Shown here one piece after another: positions 26,368 to 33,955 of a stretch of DNA of 64,000 nucleotides; positions within the stretch are counted from its first letter, which is position 1; every line of letters begins with the position of its first letter. Under the pieces are notes generated by a model that made no database searches, was not told the origin of the DNA, and was given only the letters and a program-made list of their open reading frames with translations. Source of the stretch: JADFXI01 sp963784135 (GTDB taxonomy: Bacteria > Nitrospirota > Thermodesulfovibrionia > Thermodesulfovibrionales > Dissulfurispiraceae); assembly GCA_963784135.1 (NCBI GenBank), contig CAWAQG010000008.1, forward strand, positions 372,001 to 436,000. The letters run 5' to 3'. The translations under genes were made by a program, and so were the position numbers.

Positions 26368-27540
26368 ATGAGAAAAGTAGTGGTCGGCATGAGCGGCGGG
26401 GTAGATTCGTCCGTTACCGCATATCTTTTGAAAGAGCAGGGATACGAGGTTGAGGGGGTGAGTTTTGTTCTTTATGAGGCGCGGATGAAAAACGTCTTTT
26501 CAGGTTGCTGCTCTCTGGAATCTATTGACGATGCCCGAAGGACCGCAGAACATATCGGGTTAAAACATACGGTAATTGATTTGAGAGAGGAATTCCTGGA
26601 GCAGGTCATAGAGCCGTTTATCGACGCCTATAAGAAGGGAATTACTCCAAATCCCTGTATTCTCTGCAACAAGCACATAAAATTCCCCTATCTCCTGAAG
26701 GCCGCAGCACAAAAGGATGCCGCGTATATTGCGACAGGCCATTATGCGAGAGTTGTTAATAGCGAACTCAGGAAAGGCGTCGATGCGCGAAAGGACCAAT
26801 CGTATGTGCTCTATGTTTTGAAACAGGAGGAATTGTGCAGGCTCATACTGCCCCTCGGAGTTAAGACAAAGCCGGAGGTGCGTGAGACCGCAAGAATGCT
26901 GAATCTGCCTGCTGCCAAAAGACCGGAGAGTCAGGAAATCTGCTTTATCGGTGATAAAAACTACTGCATATTCATGGAGGGTCTGGCCGGGAAAATGGAA
27001 GGGCGGATCATTGATGTTGAAACAGGCAAAACATTGGGCAGTCACAAGGGGATACATCTCTACACTATCGGCCAGAGAAAAAGGATGGGTATTGCCGTCG
27101 GCAAGCCGCTCTATGTGGCGGCAATAGATCCTGCTCGGAATGCTATTTACATAGGGCCGAGAGAAGCTGCGATGAGGAGGGCCTTCAAAGTAGAAGAAAT
27201 TAACTGGCTTGTCTCAAAGGGGGAATTGGAGAATCGGAGAATGGGGGAATCGGAGCAAATAAAGAAAGAGAGAATCGGTGAATCGGTGGATCGGTGCAAA
27301 AGACTTTTCTCCGACTCTCCGATTCTTCGATTCCCCGATTCTTTCAGGTTTAGGGCCACGGTGAAAATAAGGTCTACAATGAAAGATGAGCCCGCCGTTA
27401 TCACGGCTGTTGGTGGTGATCTCGCCGAAGTAGTATATGATGAGCCTCAGTGGGCGCCCGCGCCTGGGCAGAGTGCGGTGTTCTATGACGGCGACAGGGT
27501 TTTGGGCGGCGGGATTATCCGGTCTCTGCCCGCGCGCTGA
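26368..27540 (+). CDS. mnmA: tRNA-specific 2-thiouridylase with an in-frame repeat insertion
   Basis: ATP-dependent enzyme that adds sulfur to the wobble uridine (s2U34) of Lys, Glu and Gln tRNAs. The PP-loop GMSGGVDSS is at the N-terminus, the first catalytic cysteine in NPCILCNKHIKF, the second in QEICFIGDKNYC, and the C-terminal beta domains include HTIGQRK-like LYTIGQRKRMG and the end APGQSAVFYDGDRVLGGG. Between the conserved VEEINWL and FRATVKIRS the protein has about 40 extra, low-complexity charged residues (for example NRRMGESEQIKKERIGES) encoded by an 8-bp palindromic repeat array. The frame is kept, giving 390 residues instead of about 350. Confidence 0.93.
   Translation: MRKVVVGMSGGVDSSVTAYLLKEQGYEVEGVSFVLYEARMKNVFSGCCSLESIDDARRTAEHIGLKHTVIDLREEFLEQVIEPFIDAYKKGITPNPCILCNKHIKFPYLLKAAAQKDAAYIATGHYARVVNSELRKGVDARKDQSYVLYVLKQEELCRLILPLGVKTKPEVRETARMLNLPAAKRPESQEICFIGDKNYCIFMEGLAGKMEGRIIDVETGKTLGSHKGIHLYTIGQRKRMGIAVGKPLYVAAIDPARNAIYIGPREAAMRRAFKVEEINWLVSKGELENRRMGESEQIKKERIGESVDRCKRLFSDSPILRFPDSFRFRATVKIRSTMKDEPAVITAVGGDLAEVVYDEPQWAPAPGQSAVFYDGDRVLGGGIIRSLPAR
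27224..27345. repeat. Palindromic 8-bp repeat array inside mnmA
   Basis: The left arm repeats an 8-base unit close to GGAGAATC/GGTGAATC (27227-27300). The right arm (27306-27345) is the reverse complement form (CTCCGATT, CTTCGATT, CCCCGATT). The arms can form a long hairpin. It is translated in frame within mnmA, in a linker between conserved segments. Confidence 0.85.
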
Positions 27541-27809
27541 AATTCTATACCGGAAAGTCCGTGCCTTTGAAGGTTTAAGCATAAAATGGGATTTTCCTCA
27601 GGGCAGGATACTCACAGTACTCAACGTTCACGGTTATCGTGATCGCCCTGCGAGTTAGAAACGGTAATTCTCGTCATGGAGTGACATCACTCTAATTGCA
27701 AGTGGCACAGTTTTCAGGGTAGAGGTCCATATTTCGTGATGGAACGCACTGTGCTTATGGGACGGATGAGGTGAGTGGGATAATGTTGCGGAAGGGTGGG
27801 GCAGAATGG
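27541..27809. other. Non-coding stretch after mnmA
   Basis: No convincing gene. It includes a small hairpin-forming run CATGGAGTGACATCACTCTAA (near 27678) and otherwise unremarkable sequence leading to the MITE. Confidence 0.5.
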
Positions 27810-28004
27810 CAGGGCAAACGCACTATGCGCCGGAAAGCCGAAATTTTCGTCATGCCCGAAGTTCTTAATCGGGCATCCAGACACAAATAACCTGGATTCC
27901 CGCTAACTGACTGCGGGAATGACGACTTATAAGCCGTAATGTTGGAGTTTATGGCAATATTGCAGTTAGTTTTTACTCGAAAAACACATAGTGCGTTTGC
28001 CCTG
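27810..28004 (+). mobile_element. 195-bp MITE, copy 1
   Basis: A non-coding element with 18-bp terminal inverted repeats: CAGGGCAAACGCACTATG at the left, its reverse complement at the right. It is bordered by near-identical 9-bp direct repeats, GCAGAATGG on the left and GCGGAATGG on the right, as expected from target duplication. The interior holds a smaller GGATTCCCGC...GCGGGAATGAC palindrome. A second copy of exactly the same length lies in opposite orientation at 61673-61867. No transposase matching these ends is in the window. Confidence 0.9.
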
Positions 28005-28028
28005 GCGGAATGGCCGGAATCGCAATTA

Positions 28029-28058
28029 ATGTGTATAATATAATGTATCAATACACAT
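28029..28058. promoter_or_regulatory. Palindromic operator and promoter of vapBC
   Basis: ATGTGTAT (28029-28036) and ATACACAT (28051-28058) form an inverted repeat around a TATAAT-like sequence, immediately before the AGGAGG ribosome binding site of vapB. This is the usual layout for autorepression by the VapB-VapC complex; the binding is inferred. Confidence 0.7.
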
Positions 28059-28069
28059 AGGAGGTTGTA

Positions 28070-28264
28070 ATGAGAACTAATGTCGTGATAGATGATGATC
28101 TGATGAGGTCTGCTATTAAGCTGTCGGGTCTCAAGACGAAAAAAGATACCATAGAAGAAGGACTGAAATTGTTGGTGCAACTTCGTGGACAAGCAAAAAT
28201 CAGAGCGCTTCGTGGTAAACTCAAGTGGCATGGCGACTTGGACAAAATGCGGACAGATAAATGA
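28070..28264 (+). CDS. vapB: Type II antitoxin, VapB family
   Basis: A 64-residue protein, MRTNVVIDDDLMRSAIKLSG followed by KKDTIEEGLKLLVQL, the ribbon-helix-helix DNA-binding pattern of VapB antitoxins that pair with PIN toxins. The C-terminus (RALRGKLKWHGDLDKMRTDK) has the conserved LRGKLxWxGDLxxMR segment that binds the toxin. A strong AGGAGG site precedes the ATG. The stop overlaps the vapC start by four bases (ATGA). Expected to neutralise VapC and to repress the operon. Confidence 0.93.
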   Translation: MRTNVVIDDDLMRSAIKLSGLKTKKDTIEEGLKLLVQLRGQAKIRALRGKLKWHGDLDKMRTDK

Positions 28265-28656
28265 TTTTAGTGGATTCATCTGTTTGGATTGATTATTTCA
28301 ATGGCAAGACAACGGCCAAGACCGATTGGCTTGATTCGGCGCTTGGTCATGAGCAGATTATAATGGGTGACCTCATTTTGGTTGAGGTCCTGCAAGGGTT
28401 CCAGAGCGACGCTGATTTCAAAACCGCCAGAAAGATGCTCTTAAACTTTCCTTTTTTGGATATGGTAGGGGAGGAATTGGCGATCAAGAGCGCGCTGAAT
28501 TATCGGTTACTCAGAAAGTATGGCGTCACCGTAAGAAAAACAATAGATATTATGATTGGAACTTTCTGTATTCATCACCACTTTTCTCTATTACATGACG
28601 ATAGGGATTTTGATCCAATGAAAAAATATTTGAAGCTGAACACAATTATAACCTAA
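28261..28656 (+). CDS. vapC: PIN-domain ribonuclease toxin VapC
   Basis: A 131-residue PIN-domain protein. The acidic metal-binding residues are visible: Asp4 in ILVDSSVWIDYF, Glu in LVEVLQGF, Asp in KTIDIMIGTF and Asp in LLHDDRDFD. VapC enzymes cut tRNA or rRNA; the target here is not predictable. Start overlaps vapB, as is usual for this pair. The module lies just after the MITE and before a palindromic repeat, consistent with a mobile accessory position. Confidence 0.94.
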   Translation: MILVDSSVWIDYFNGKTTAKTDWLDSALGHEQIIMGDLILVEVLQGFQSDADFKTARKMLLNFPFLDMVGEELAIKSALNYRLLRKYGVTVRKTIDIMIGTFCIHHHFSLLHDDRDFDPMKKYLKLNTIIT

Positions 28657-28674
28657 CAACAGCATGATCATACG

Positions 28675-28705
28675 CTGGATTCCCCGGTCAAGCCGGAGAA
28701 TGACA
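28675..28705. repeat. Dispersed palindromic repeat (GGATTCCCCG type)
   Basis: CTGGATTCCCCGGTCAAGCC followed by GGAGAATGACAG. It belongs to a family of short palindromes of the form GGATTCCCGC-loop-GCGGGAATGAC that also appears at 38853-38926, 56371-56395, 56528-56560 and around the IS element. Confidence 0.6.
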
Positions 28706-28786
28706 GAAACCAGTAAAGGGCAACGTTTTTAAAATACGAGTGTATTATGTTATTTTAAAAGACAAAAAAAGACGCGGGGGAGTGTC

Positions 28787-29333
28787 ATGCAGGGAAGCAT
28801 AGTTTCCATAAATATAAGCGATAAAAAAGGCGAAAGAAAAAAACCTGTTGACGAAGTTACAATCACCGAAAACTTCGGCATCGAGGGTGATGCCCATGCG
28901 TCATCAGAGTGGCACAGGCAGGTAAGCCTTCTCGCTCTTGAGAGCATACAAAAAATGCAGGGCAGCGGGACTCAAGGTGCAGCCGGGTGATTTTGCCGAG
29001 AACATTACTACCGAGGGACTCGATCTCCTCGCTCTTCCAGTCGGCACAAGGATGCGCATCGGCAGTGACGTTATCGGCGAGGTAAGCCAAATCGGCAAGG
29101 AATGCCATACGCGGTGCGCTATTTTCTACCAGGCCGGTGATTGTGTAATGCCTAAAGAGGGGATTTTTATAAGGATACTCAAGGGCGGCAAGGTCAGAAA
29201 AGGGGACAAAATAGATGTTAGTTTACGGCTGCCGGAAACTGACAGTAAGGGGGTAATGACAGTAAGCAGCAAAGAAGTAAATTTCGTGAGCGTAATCATT
29301 CCTGCGTACGATCCACTCTTTTTATTCTGCTGA
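28787..29333 (+). CDS. MOSC-domain protein (one frameshift)
   Basis: MOSC domains bind sulfur-carrying molybdenum cofactor or transfer sulfur. The first frame (28787 onward) reads MQGSIVSINISDKKGERKKP, GIEGDAHASSEWHRQVSLLA and ESIQKM, then stops at 28990. Removing one G from the GGG at 28960-28962 joins it to AAGLKVQPGDFAENITTEGL, MRIGSDVIGEVSQIGKECHTRC and the end at 29333. The conserved Cys lies in the KECH segment. Full length would be about 181 residues. mogA follows 12 bases later, which supports a molybdopterin role. Confidence 0.85.
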
Positions 29334-29345
29334 CTGCTACTGATT

Positions 29346-29825
29346 ATGATTACAGTCGCTGTGCTTACATTGAGTGATAAAGGCTCCAGGGGGGAGCGGG
29401 CGGACCAGAGCGGCCCTCTGATAGCGGAAATCATTAAAGATACAGGTAGAGTGGACTATTATGATGTGCTGCCGGATGACCGGGAGATGATAAGAAAGAG
29501 GCTGCTGGAATATACGGGCAAGGTAGACCTGATTCTCACTACCGGAGGCACCGGCCTTTCTCCAAGGGATGTGACGCCTGATGCAACGCTTGATGTAATC
29601 GAACGGCAGGTGCCGGGCATTGCAGAGGCAATGAGGATGGAGGGGATGAAAAAGACAGACAGGTCGATGCTGTCGAGGGCCGTTGCGGGAGTTAAAGGGC
29701 AGACACTGATAATAAACCTGCCGGGCAGTCCCAAAGCGGTCAAGGAAAACCTTGAGACAATTCTCGATGTCCTGCCCCACGCTATAGAAAAAATAAAAGG
29801 CGACACGGGGGAGTGCGCGCGATGA
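29346..29825 (+). CDS. mogA: Molybdopterin adenylyltransferase
   Basis: Activates molybdopterin by adenylylation before molybdenum insertion. The 159-residue length and fold match the MogA/MoaB family: MITVAVLTLSDKGSRGERADQSG at the N-terminus, DVLPDDREMIRKRL, the signature TTGGTGLSPRDVTPDAT, and INLPGSPKAVKENL. It sits between the MOSC gene and ccdA, overlapping the latter by four bases. No other molybdopterin genes are in the window. Confidence 0.94.
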   Translation: MITVAVLTLSDKGSRGERADQSGPLIAEIIKDTGRVDYYDVLPDDREMIRKRLLEYTGKVDLILTTGGTGLSPRDVTPDATLDVIERQVPGIAEAMRMEGMKKTDRSMLSRAVAGVKGQTLIINLPGSPKAVKENLETILDVLPHAIEKIKGDTGECAR

Positions 29826-30532
29826 AAGATGTTTCTTTTACACTGGCATTTCTTGCCGGGGTCCTTTCGTTTCTTTCCCCCTGTGTTTTGCCGCTTGTCC
29901 CGGCATATCTTTCGTTTGTAACAGGGCTTTCGCTGGATGAGCTTAAATCAGCCCCCAGCCTGTCGAAGACCATGGGCAATACATTTGCATTCATATTGGG
30001 ATTTTCGACGATATTTATTGCTCTCGGCGCCTCCTCATCATTTATTGGCAGCCTGTTCCTCAGGTATCAGGATTATCTCAGGATCGGGGGCGGTATCCTG
30101 ACTATCATATTCGGTTTTTTTATTGCCGGTTTTTTAAAACTTGATTTTCTTATGAGGGAAAAGAGGTTCCATATTGATAAAGGGCCGGCGGGTTATGTGG
30201 GGGCATTTTTTATCGGGATGAGTTTTGCCGCGGGATGGACACCTTGCATAGGCCCTATTCTTGGGACTATCCTGATTTATGCGAGTTCAAAGGCATCGGC
30301 AACATACGGCCTGAAACTCCTTTCTGTCTACTCGCTTGGGCTTGCCATTCCTTTTATACTTTCGACGCTTGCCATCAATGAGTTTCTAAGCCATGTAAAA
30401 AAGATTTATAAATTCATGAACGCAATAATGATTGTCAGTGGTTTGATATTGATAGCATTCGGCGTTATACTCTTGACCAACAGGATCAGTCAGTTGTCAG
30501 CCATGCTTCCGGATTTGGGAATTAAGTTTTGA
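29822..30532 (+). CDS. ccdA: Cytochrome c biogenesis protein CcdA
   Basis: Inner-membrane thiol-disulfide transporter that carries reducing power from thioredoxin to the periplasm, for example for heme attachment to cytochromes c. About 236 residues with six transmembrane helices. The two redox cysteines occur in the typical contexts FLSPCVLPLVPAYLSF (helix 1) and GWTPCIGPILG (helix 4). I start at the ATG at 29822, which overlaps the mogA stop and follows GGGGAG. Its presence is consistent with c-type heme proteins such as the sensor kinase at 13812-15398. Confidence 0.95.
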   Translation: MKDVSFTLAFLAGVLSFLSPCVLPLVPAYLSFVTGLSLDELKSAPSLSKTMGNTFAFILGFSTIFIALGASSSFIGSLFLRYQDYLRIGGGILTIIFGFFIAGFLKLDFLMREKRFHIDKGPAGYVGAFFIGMSFAAGWTPCIGPILGTILIYASSKASATYGLKLLSVYSLGLAIPFILSTLAINEFLSHVKKIYKFMNAIMIVSGLILIAFGVILLTNRISQLSAMLPDLGIKF

Positions 30533-31230
30533 GGGCCCTTCTTGCGTCCTGCTTCTTACTTCTTGCTTTTCTGCCATATGGCTGCGGATATACCATTCAA
30601 ACGAGGGCAACCCTCCCATTTGAGACTATTTCTGTCGGCACAATAGAGAACAAAACATCTGAGCCCAAACTGCAGGACAGGCTTCACATGACGTTGGCAG
30701 AGACCTTTGCCCAATACGGCTTCGAGGTAAGCTCCTCTGCCCGGTACAGGCTCGAAGGTGAGATATACCATTTCGAGTTAGTGCCTACAACCGAAGTGAA
30801 CCTGACAGCGACACAGTATCAGATAGTCATGAAGGCGAATTTCAGACTTATTGATACGGAAAGCGGCAAAGCGATTCATCTTGCGGCGGACAGCCCTTTT
30901 ATCACCTATTTCAACGCTACCACCGGCAGGATCGAGGAAATCATGGCACAAAAGGAACTTGCGGAGGTCAGCGCTCTGGCAAATCTGGCCCAGACACTGG
31001 TCAGTCTTGTTACGTACAATACTCCCAGGAATTTTGCTTACCTGTTGTTTAAGCCCGACGATATAAAAAATGTGGAGGGCCTTATAATCAAGCTGAGGGA
31101 GCTGCAAAAGACCCGCTCTCGCAATATTTACTGGACCAATTTTCGTCTGAAGACCGTCGCCGGATCGATGCCTGGACTTCATTCGATTATTCCGCAAAAG
31201 AACTTAAAACAATGCTGGCCAATGAATTAA
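30529..31230 (+). CDS. lptE: LptE-like lipopolysaccharide-assembly lipoprotein
   Basis: LptE plugs the LptD barrel that delivers LPS to the outer leaflet. The N-terminus is a lipoprotein signal with a Cys at residue 19 (LPYGCGYTI); the lipobox is imperfect. Residues about 25-160 show the family pattern: ISVGTIENKTSEPKLQDRLH, LAETFAQYGFEV, YRLEGEIYHFELV, TATQYQIVMKANFRLIDTESGK. The TTG start overlaps the ccdA stop. The last about 55 residues look non-native and a different frame carries a protein-like sequence there, so the true end may be obscured by a frameshift near 31050-31080. An LptE gene implies an LPS-bearing outer membrane. Confidence 0.78.
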   Translation: MRALLASCFLLLAFLPYGCGYTIQTRATLPFETISVGTIENKTSEPKLQDRLHMTLAETFAQYGFEVSSSARYRLEGEIYHFELVPTTEVNLTATQYQIVMKANFRLIDTESGKAIHLAADSPFITYFNATTGRIEEIMAQKELAEVSALANLAQTLVSLVTYNTPRNFAYLLFKPDDIKNVEGLIIKLRELQKTRSRNIYWTNFRLKTVAGSMPGLHSIIPQKNLKQCWPMN

Positions 31231-31406
31231 ACAATATAATCCAGAACAAGGACATTTTTGATGAAAAGCGCTTTGCCCATATCATGCTCAGCGATGAGGC
31301 CATGCAGCTTGTCAGGCAGAATGCGCAAGGCGTTAACCGGGTGCGGCTCAACCGGATACTTCTTGAGGAGGCGTATCCCGACGAATTAGCAAAAACAGCA
31401 AGGTAA
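31212..31406 (+). CDS. Hypothetical protein fragment between lptE and holA
   Basis: The frame is open from 31053 to 31406, but its only standard start is the ATG at 31212, which has no ribosome binding site. The translation looks like real protein both before that ATG (DPLSQYLLDQFSSEDRRRID, WTSFDYSAKELK) and after it (FDEKRFAHIMLSDEAMQLV, RVRLNRILLEEAYPDELAK). It may be the C-terminal part of the lptE product after a missed frameshift, or a remnant of a separate gene. I do not recognise the family with confidence. Confidence 0.45.
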   Translation: MLANELNNIIQNKDIFDEKRFAHIMLSDEAMQLVRQNAQGVNRVRLNRILLEEAYPDELAKTAR

Positions 31407-31500
31407 TAGGTCATAGGCAATAGGTTATGGTTAAATACACAAATAACAATCTTTTATCTTTGTCCTATAACCCATTACCCATAACCTATAACCTGTATTT
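31402..31500. repeat. Inverted 7-bp repeat array upstream of holA
   Basis: The left arm (31402-31430) has AGGTAATAGGTCATAGGCAA-type units; the right arm (31464-31500) has CCTATAACCCATTACCCATA-type units ending in CCTGTATTTT. It closely resembles the array before galT. It ends four bases before the holA start codon, so it must contribute to the 5' leader of that gene. Confidence 0.8.
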
Positions 31501-31503
31501 TAT

Positions 31504-32417
31504 ATGAGCATAAGGCAATTTCAGCAGGAACTTTCCAGGGGAATGCCCTCCCCGGTGTATCTTTTATACTCATCAGAAGATTTTCTGCTCTATGAGGCGA
31601 TCTCTGCAATAAAAGAGCGGTGTAGTGATGCAGGCGGTTTTAATTTCGACGTTTACGATATTAAGTCGCCTGATGATACGGTGCCGGTGGAACAGATTGT
31701 GGATATCCTAAACACGATGCCTTTTATATCCGCGCGAAGGACAGTTGTCATCCACAACATACAGAAACTTGCCAAAAAGGATGTGCAAAAGATCGAGGCC
31801 TACCTGCTTAATCCTGCTGATACTGCGCTGTTGGTAATGCTCCATACAGGCGCCGCGCCAAAGCTTTTTGGCGCAACGGCTTCAGGAGGCATGAAGGCAA
31901 TTGCTCTTACAGTCCAGGAGAGGGAACTCCCCATGTGGATAAAAGAACAGGCCAAACAGAAGAAGGTGAGCCTTACCGACAGCGCGGTGGAATATCTTAT
32001 TACCATGGCAGGTACAGACCTCGGCATGCTCTCTGCAGAAATAGAAAAGCTTGCATGCTTTATCAGCGACCGTGTCATTGATGTTGCCGACCTGAGGAGT
32101 ATCATCTATTCGGGAGTTGAATATACCGCCTTTGACCTTCTTGATGCGCTGAAGAGAAAAGATGAGAAGGAGGTATTCAGGATATTTGAAAGCGTCACTA
32201 AAAATCAGGAACCGCAAATGCTGCTCGGCGCTCTGAATTATTATTATGGACGGCAAGGGGCCTCTTACCGGCAGGAAAAGATCCATCCTGGCCGGTCGGG
32301 ACAAGCAGGCTCTTGCATGAGGCGGACATTGCAATAAAGACATCGCACAAGTATGTTATCGAAGAGCTGCTTGTAAAGCTTCTTAAAGGCAGCGGCGGGG
32401 AAACGGGGAGTCGGTGA
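31504..32417 (+). CDS. holA: DNA polymerase III delta subunit (two frameshifts)
   Basis: Clamp-loader subunit that opens the sliding clamp. The first frame gives MSIRQFQQELSRGMPSPVYL, LLYSSEDFLLYEA, a region PFISARRTVVIHNIQKL and LLDALKRKDEKEVFRIFESV, QMLLGALNYYYGRQG, all as in HolA. It then leaves frame: dropping one G from GGGG at 32257-32260 restores PLTGRKRSILAGRDKQALA, and a second shift near 32315 restores LLHEADIAIKTSHKYVIEEL to a stop at 32417. Full length would be about 304 residues. holA should be essential, so these lesions are likely sequence errors. Confidence 0.88.
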
Positions 32418-32425
32418 TGCTCCTT

Positions 32426-32713
32426 TCAGCCTTTTTGTGCTGCGTTTGCTTTTTTCGCCAGCTTTGAAATCTTTCTGGATGCGGTATTCTTATGAATTAT
32501 ACCTTTCGATGCCGCAGTGCTGATAGTGCTGATGGCCTCTTTTAAGGTCTTTTTGATCTCTTCCTTGTTGTTTCCGGATAGTACGGACTCCGCTTTCTTG
32601 GTTTGGGTCTTTATGCTTGCCCGCACCGACTGGCCGCGCAGTCTTCTTTTTTCATCCTGGCGGGCTTTTTTTATAGCCGAGAGATTTTTCTTAGGTGCTG
32701 ATTTGGCTGCCAA
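32426..32713 (-). CDS. rpsT: 30S ribosomal protein S20
   Basis: A 95-residue, lysine-rich helical protein with the S20 pattern: SAIKKARQDEKRRLRGQSVR, RASIKTQTKKAE, and KGIIHKNTASRKISKLAKK near the C-terminus. It converges on holA, nine bases from that gene's end. AAGGAGG (complement) precedes the start. The holA-rpsT pairing is a common neighbourhood. Confidence 0.96.
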   Translation of the reverse strand: MAAKSAPKKNLSAIKKARQDEKRRLRGQSVRASIKTQTKKAESVLSGNNKEEIKKTLKEAISTISTAASKGIIHKNTASRKISKLAKKANAAQKG

Positions 32714-32822
32714 TGTATATCCTCCTTAAATCGGATTTAGGTTCATTTATAAACTATCAAGCTTACTGTATTTTTAACATAAATCTTAACAGAAAATCAA
32801 TGTTTATGCTAAAATCTTTCAT

Positions 32823-33761
32823 ATGAAATATACTCCGGCTGACCCACGCGGTCTAAAAACCTATTCCATTAAAGACCGGCACAGCAAAGTATCCATAGAG
32901 AAATCGGCCCTCCCGCATGTAAAGGGCGGTTCGTTCAGGGATTTTGCAGGCAGCCTTCCGGGCTTTCTTGCTGCAAGCGACATAAAAGCCGTTGTTCAGG
33001 CAGTGGTACGGGCTTACAGAAACGGCAGGCCGGTGGTGCTGGGCATGGGCGCCCATGCCATAAAGGTGGGTCTCTCGCCATTGATTATCGATTTAATGCA
33101 GCGCGGCATTATTACTGCTGTGGCGGCAAACGGCGCCTGCATCATACACGATTTTGAGATTGCATTTATCGGCCGCACCTCGGAGGATGTGGGGCGGGAG
33201 CTTTGCACCGGCTCTTTCGGTATGGGCAGGGAAACCGGCAGTATGGTGAACAAGGCCATTTCTGAAGGGGTAAAAAAGGGTGAGGGGATAGGCCGCTCAA
33301 TGGGTTCGTTTATAGAGTGCTTCATCTTTTCCCTTTAAGGAAAGGAGCATTTTCAGGGAAGGATTCAGGCTTGATATTCCCATGACTGTTCATGTTGCGG
33401 TGGGCGCCGATATTATTCATATGCATCCCGAGGCTGACGGCGCGAGCATCGGCGAGGGGAGCCTCAGGGATTTCAGGCTTTTTACCTCGGTTGTCGCTGA
33501 TCTTGAAGGCGGCGTTTATATCAATCTCGGTTCGGCCGTACTGCTGCCCGAGGTATTTCTCAAGGCCCTGACCACTGCGCGGAATCTTGGGAACAGGGTT
33601 GAAGCGTTCACACGGTAAATATGGATTTTGTCCAGCACTACCGCCCCCGCGAAAATGTATTGCACAGGCCGACTATGATCAAAGGACAATGTTTTGCGCT
33701 GACAGGGCATCACGAAATAATGTTCCCGCTGCTGGCAGCCATGATAATCGAGGAAATATGA
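32823..33761 (+). CDS. Conserved protein, possibly deoxyhypusine synthase-like (two frameshifts)
   Basis: Three frames join into one protein of about 312 residues. The first ends at 33338; removing one T of the TTTT at 33327-33330 restores KERSIFREGFRLDIPMTVHV. A second change near 33610 restores MDFVQHYRPRENVLHRPT and GHHEIMFPLLAAMIIEE before the stop at 33759-33761. Glycine-rich segments (VVLGMGAHAIKVGLSPLI, ANGACIIHDFEIAF, RTSEDVGREL) suggest a Rossmann-type fold; I find them reminiscent of deoxyhypusine synthase, but this is a weak impression. The ferredoxin gene overlaps its end. Function unknown. Confidence 0.6.
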
Positions 33762-33949
33762 CTGTGGTTGTTGATGAAGAAAAGTGTATAGGCTGCGGCA
33801 ATTGCGAGGAGATTTGTCCTGCTGTCTTCCACGTCAATGAGACAACCGGCAAATCAGAAGTGATCGATGAAGAGGCATGCGAGTTTGTGGGCTGCTGTGA
33901 AGCTGCTGAAGAAAACTGTCCGGTTGAAGCGATAACCATTGAAGAATGA
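33758..33949 (+). CDS. Small [4Fe-4S] ferredoxin
   Basis: A 63-residue electron carrier. The start ATG at 33758 overlaps the stop of the upstream gene (ATGA) and gives MTVVVDEEKCIGCGNCEEIC. The CxxCxxC motif near the N-terminus and the Cys-Pro in EENCPVEAI supply the four cluster ligands, as in Thermotoga-type monocluster ferredoxins; the other cysteines may form a disulfide or be spare. Very acidic. The endonuclease III gene starts six bases later. Confidence 0.92.
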   Translation: MTVVVDEEKCIGCGNCEEICPAVFHVNETTGKSEVIDEEACEFVGCCEAAEENCPVEAITIEE

Positions 33950-33955
33950 CCATTG

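Noticed and set aside
33587..33757. N-terminal extension of the ferredoxin
   Set aside because: The extension is the end of the upstream gene read in another frame. The real start is the ATG at 33758 that overlaps that gene's stop.
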